From Cellulomonas sp. (GTDB lineage: Bacteria; Actinomycetota; Actinomycetes; Actinomycetales; Cellulomonadaceae): a stretch of 36,543 nucleotides of DNA. Positions 34,831 to 36,543 of the stretch are shown piece by piece. The translations under genes were made by a program, and so were the position numbers. Positions within the stretch are counted from its first letter, which is position 1. Each line of letters starts with the position of its first letter. The DNA lies in NCBI GenBank assembly GCA_017882855.1, contig JADGOR010000010.1, forward strand, positions 1 through 36,543, in the 5' to 3' direction. Under the pieces are notes generated by a model that did no database searches, was not told where the DNA came from, and worked only from the letters and a program-made list of their open reading frames with translations.

Positions 34831-34959
34831 TCACCCATCCGCAAGCTGGTCGTTCAATGGGATGTGCGGAACCGGCACCTGCGGTTCCCAGCAAGAGCAT
34901 GCTGCCACGGTCGCCGTGCTGACGAGGCCCACGACCAAGGGGCGGCCGGGCGCGCTCAT
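34831..34959 (-). CDS. 42-aa lipoprotein-like small protein between DUF881 gene and pabA
   Basis: A short frame from ATG 34959 to TGA 34831 has a very strong ribosome site, GGGAGGA, 3 nt before the ATG. It fills the DUF881-pabA gap almost completely: it starts 22 nt after the DUF881 stop and ends 1 nt before the pabA ATG. The first 20 residues resemble a lipoprotein signal, GRPLVVGLVSTATVAAC, with a VAAC lipobox and Cys21. The remainder is CWEPQVPVPHIPLNDQLADG, about 20 residues. In streptomycetes a class E sortase gene stands in this interval; here none does. It may be a real small lipoprotein or simply a translated spacer. The signal is short of basic residues, which weakens the lipoprotein call. 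Confidence 0.5.
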   Translation of the reverse strand: MSAPGRPLVVGLVSTATVAACSCWEPQVPVPHIPLNDQLADG

Positions 34960-34981
34960 CGGTCCTCCCGGGGCGGGCCGG

Positions 34982-35926
34982 TCACGGTGAGCGCGACGAG
35001 CTCGAACTGGTCTTGGGGGTGGGCGTCGAGCTCGTCTTCGGCGTCGGCGTGGGTGTCGGCGTCGGCGTCGCCGCGACAGGCGTGAGTGGGTGCGCGTACT
35101 GCAGGTCGAACGCCACGCCCGCCTGGATCACGATGTCGGTCTCCTTGGTGACGGACCAGCCGAGACCGACACTGTCCACGTACAGCAAGTACGTTCGGAT
35201 GTCCGGGGAGTCGGAGAGTGCCTGCGACAAGGACCGCTGGTCGCCGATCGCCTTGATGACGTACGGCGGCGAATAGGTGTGGCCCTGCAGCTGGAGCACA
35301 TTCCCGACGCATCGCACCGCGGTCGTCGCGGTGACCCGCTGGTCCTGGATCGACATCGCCTCGGCGCCGCCGGCCCACAACGCGTCGACCACGGCCTGCA
35401 CGTCCTGTTGATGGACGAGGAGGTCGTCCGGTGCCGCATTGAGGGCGTTCCCACCGCCGGCCGGCGCATCCGAGAGCTGAACCGTCAGGCCGGGGCCCTG
35501 GACCGCGACGACTCCCGCGGCGAGCTCCGTCTGCGCTTGTTCCACGGGATCGGTCGCGGGCCCGGTCGTGTTCTGCTGATCGGTCAGGGCACCGACCCGC
35601 ACCCGCAGGGCGTCCACCTCTGCCGAGAGCTGGTCGACGCGCACGCCCTCGCGCTCCACCAGGCCCGCGAGGTCCTGCCCGCCTCGGATGTTCGTCGTCT
35701 GCGCCAGGTGCGCGTTCGCCGTGAAGAGCAGGCCGGCGAGGGCGAGGACGCTGCCGACGGCGACGCTGCCGCGACGCCCGACCCTGCGGTGATGGGGCTG
35801 ATGCGTGGGGGCGGGATCACCCGGCACCGTCGGCGGCTCTGGCGCGACAGGGGCCGCAACCGTGTCCGGCAGGTCGAGCGGCGTCGGAAACGACGCGACC
35901 TCTGCCTCGTCCGTCAGCTCGTCCAC
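34982..35926 (-). CDS. DUF881 membrane-anchored protein
   Basis: 314 residues. A polar N-terminal part (about 1-52, rich in Pro and acidic residues) is followed by a membrane helix (RRGSVAVGSVLALAGLLFTA, about 52-71), a coiled-coil-like stretch (EREGVRVDQLSAEVDALRVR), and the DUF881 domain (about 130-275, with VVAVQGPGLTVQLSD and GNVLQLQGHTYSPPYVIKAI). It ends in a (TP)n and Ser-rich tail (TPTPTPTPTPKTSS). DUF881 proteins are conserved next to crgA and the pkn operon in actinobacteria; their role in division is unproven. Divergent from crgA. Confidence 0.9.
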   Translation of the reverse strand: MDELTDEAEVASFPTPLDLPDTVAAPVAPEPPTVPGDPAPTHQPHHRRVGRRGSVAVGSVLALAGLLFTANAHLAQTTNIRGGQDLAGLVEREGVRVDQLSAEVDALRVRVGALTDQQNTTGPATDPVEQAQTELAAGVVAVQGPGLTVQLSDAPAGGGNALNAAPDDLLVHQQDVQAVVDALWAGGAEAMSIQDQRVTATTAVRCVGNVLQLQGHTYSPPYVIKAIGDQRSLSQALSDSPDIRTYLLYVDSVGLGWSVTKETDIVIQAGVAFDLQYAHPLTPVAATPTPTPTPTPKTSSTPTPKTSSSSSRSP

Positions 35927-35994
35927 CTCGCCCTCCTTCCGGTCGGGTCCCGCGCAGTCGTCAACTCGATCGCTGCCCGGCCGCGCCTCGCTTG

Positions 35995-36014
35995 CCCGGC
36001 CCGGCCCGGCCCGG
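35995..36014. repeat. Four tandem CCCGG units
   Basis: Four head-to-tail CCCGG pentamers lie in the DUF881-crgA divergent promoter region. Both strands can fold or slip here. It may be a mutable spacer between the two promoters or chance in GC-rich DNA. Confidence 0.6.
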
Positions 36015-36027
36015 GAGACTGCACCAC

Positions 36028-36033
36028 TACGCT
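36028..36033 (+). promoter_or_regulatory. Possible -10 box of crgA
   Basis: TACGCT matches TAnnnT about 95 nt before the crgA start. No -35 is apparent, and other start sites in this 200-bp divergent gap are possible. Confidence 0.25.
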
Positions 36034-36128
36034 AGATCACGCCACGGCAGATTCGTGGTGCCGGGTCGCGACGACGCACACCCGGACGTCGAGAGTAGCC
36101 CCGCGCATAGACACAGGAGTGGTCCGCA

Positions 36129-36374
36129 GTGCCCGAGTCCAAGCCGCGCAAGAAGCCCGCCTACACCCCGCCGCCCGCGAAGGCGTCCCCGAAGCCCAAC
36201 CCGCCGTGGTTCGTGCCGTTGATGCTGGGCCTCATGCTGCTCGGCCTGCTCTGGATCGTCGTGACGTACTCGACCGACACGAAGTACCCGATCCCCGCGA
36301 TCGGCTACGGCAACCTCCTCGTCGGCTTCTCCCTCATCCTGGTGGGATTCGGCCTGACGACGCGCTGGCGCTAG
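36129..36374 (+). CDS. crgA: CrgA, cell-division regulator
   Basis: 81 residues: a polar Lys/Pro-rich N-terminus (ESKPRKKPAYTPPP), a conserved WFVPLMLGLMLLGLLWIVV first helix (about 27-47), a short outer loop (TYSTDTKYPIPAIGYGN) and a second helix (about 57-75). CrgA interacts with FtsZ, FtsQ and penicillin-binding proteins and limits or organises septation in Streptomyces and Mycobacterium. GTG 36129 is preceded by GGAG. The gene's position next to DUF881, pabA and pknB is the conserved one. Confidence 0.95.
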   Translation: MPESKPRKKPAYTPPPAKASPKPNPPWFVPLMLGLMLLGLLWIVVTYSTDTKYPIPAIGYGNLLVGFSLILVGFGLTTRWR

Positions 36375-36394
36375 GCAGGTCAGCAGCCGCGGAG

Positions 36395-36427
36395 GTTATC
36401 CCCAGCAGTGGAATAACCTGTGGATAG
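36395..36427. promoter_or_regulatory. DnaA-box-like sites and inverted repeat after crgA
   Basis: TTATCCCCA (36396-36404) and TGTGGATAG (36419-36427) each match the DnaA box TTATCCACA at 8 of 9 positions, in opposite orientation. The arms GGTTAT and ATAACC also form an inverted repeat across 36395-36418. The stretch lies between crgA and a converging gene, so it could equally be a bidirectional terminator. Confidence 0.4.
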
Positions 36428-36471
36428 TTACACAGGTGTAGTTCCCCAAGCCGCTCGGACCCGGGGATGGC

Positions 36472-36543
36472 TCACACCGACGCGTACCTGAGGACCGCAA
36501 GAAGCGGGAGGACGAGCGCCGCCCCCACGGTCGCGACGACCGC
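36472..36543 (-). CDS. C-terminal end of a membrane protein (partial)
   Basis: The minus strand at the right edge is open from the window end to TGA at 36472. It encodes about 23 residues, AVVATVGAALVLPLLAVLRY and a short end, a membrane helix with a basic stop. Third positions are G/C-rich. In several actinobacteria the gene that converges on crgA encodes a rhomboid-type intramembrane protease, which ends in a helix, but nothing in this short piece proves that. Confidence 0.5.
   Translation of the reverse strand, partial: AVVATVGAALVLPLLAVLRYASV

Overview
The window is GC-rich chromosomal DNA of an actinomycete (Actinomycetota). The strongest evidence is the block at 25,274-36,374: fhaA-fhaB-pstP-rodA-pbpA-pknA-pknB on the plus strand, then pabA/trpG and a DUF881 gene on the minus strand, then crgA on the plus strand. 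This is the cell-division and Ser/Thr-kinase cluster known near the replication origin of mycobacteria, streptomycetes and frankiae, in the same relative order and orientation. Codon use is GC3-rich throughout. Several genes have a TAnnnT -10 box only 6-7 nt before the start codon, the actinobacterial leaderless pattern. I cannot name the genus.

Layout. 1-5,933: the 3' end of an unknown gene, a stump of an IS1380-like transposase, RNase HI, a PepC/bleomycin-hydrolase aminopeptidase, an aldo/keto reductase, an AAA/DUF4143 ATPase and a TipA-type MerR regulator with a perfect palindrome at its promoter. 5,926-11,700 (minus strand): a compact accessory cluster that looks like a ribosomally made peptide system. 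It contains an 80-codon Cys-containing hydrophobic peptide, a stem-loop, a 58-aa single-helix protein, a PqqD-domain/M50 site-2 protease, an ABC ATPase and permease, a small membrane protein, an isoprenylcysteine-methyltransferase-like membrane enzyme and an HTH-only LysR protein. The M50 and ABC parts recall the yyd (epipeptide) and skf operons of Bacillus, but no radical SAM enzyme is present. 11,713-12,693: a Nudix hydrolase and a small LuxR-type HTH protein with an inverted repeat in its leader. 12,937-17,790: the glycine cleavage genes gcvP-gcvT-gcvH behind a tandem glycine riboswitch. 17,979-25,059: a low-molecular-weight protein tyrosine phosphatase, a small membrane protein, an NmrA-like oxidoreductase, a secreted 5'-nucleotidase-type phosphoesterase with an odd His/Pro/Gly/Trp tail, an ECF sigma factor with a CU044_5270-type membrane partner, an I36-type secreted protein and tRNA-Leu(CAG). 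25,168 to the end: the division/kinase cluster and, at the right edge, the last codons of a membrane protein.

How the genes work together. In the division block PknA and PknB sense cell-wall fragments (PknB through four PASTA repeats) and PstP reverses them. FhaA and FhaB read phosphothreonines, RodA and PbpA polymerise and cross-link peptidoglycan, and CrgA tunes the divisome. In the accessory cluster the likely flow is: peptide made, recognised by the PqqD domain, cut in the membrane by the M50 protease, exported or resisted through the ABC transporter, with the 58-aa or 112-aa membrane proteins as possible immunity factors. That flow is inference from gene content. A 42-aa lipoprotein-like reading frame sits between the DUF881 gene and pabA.
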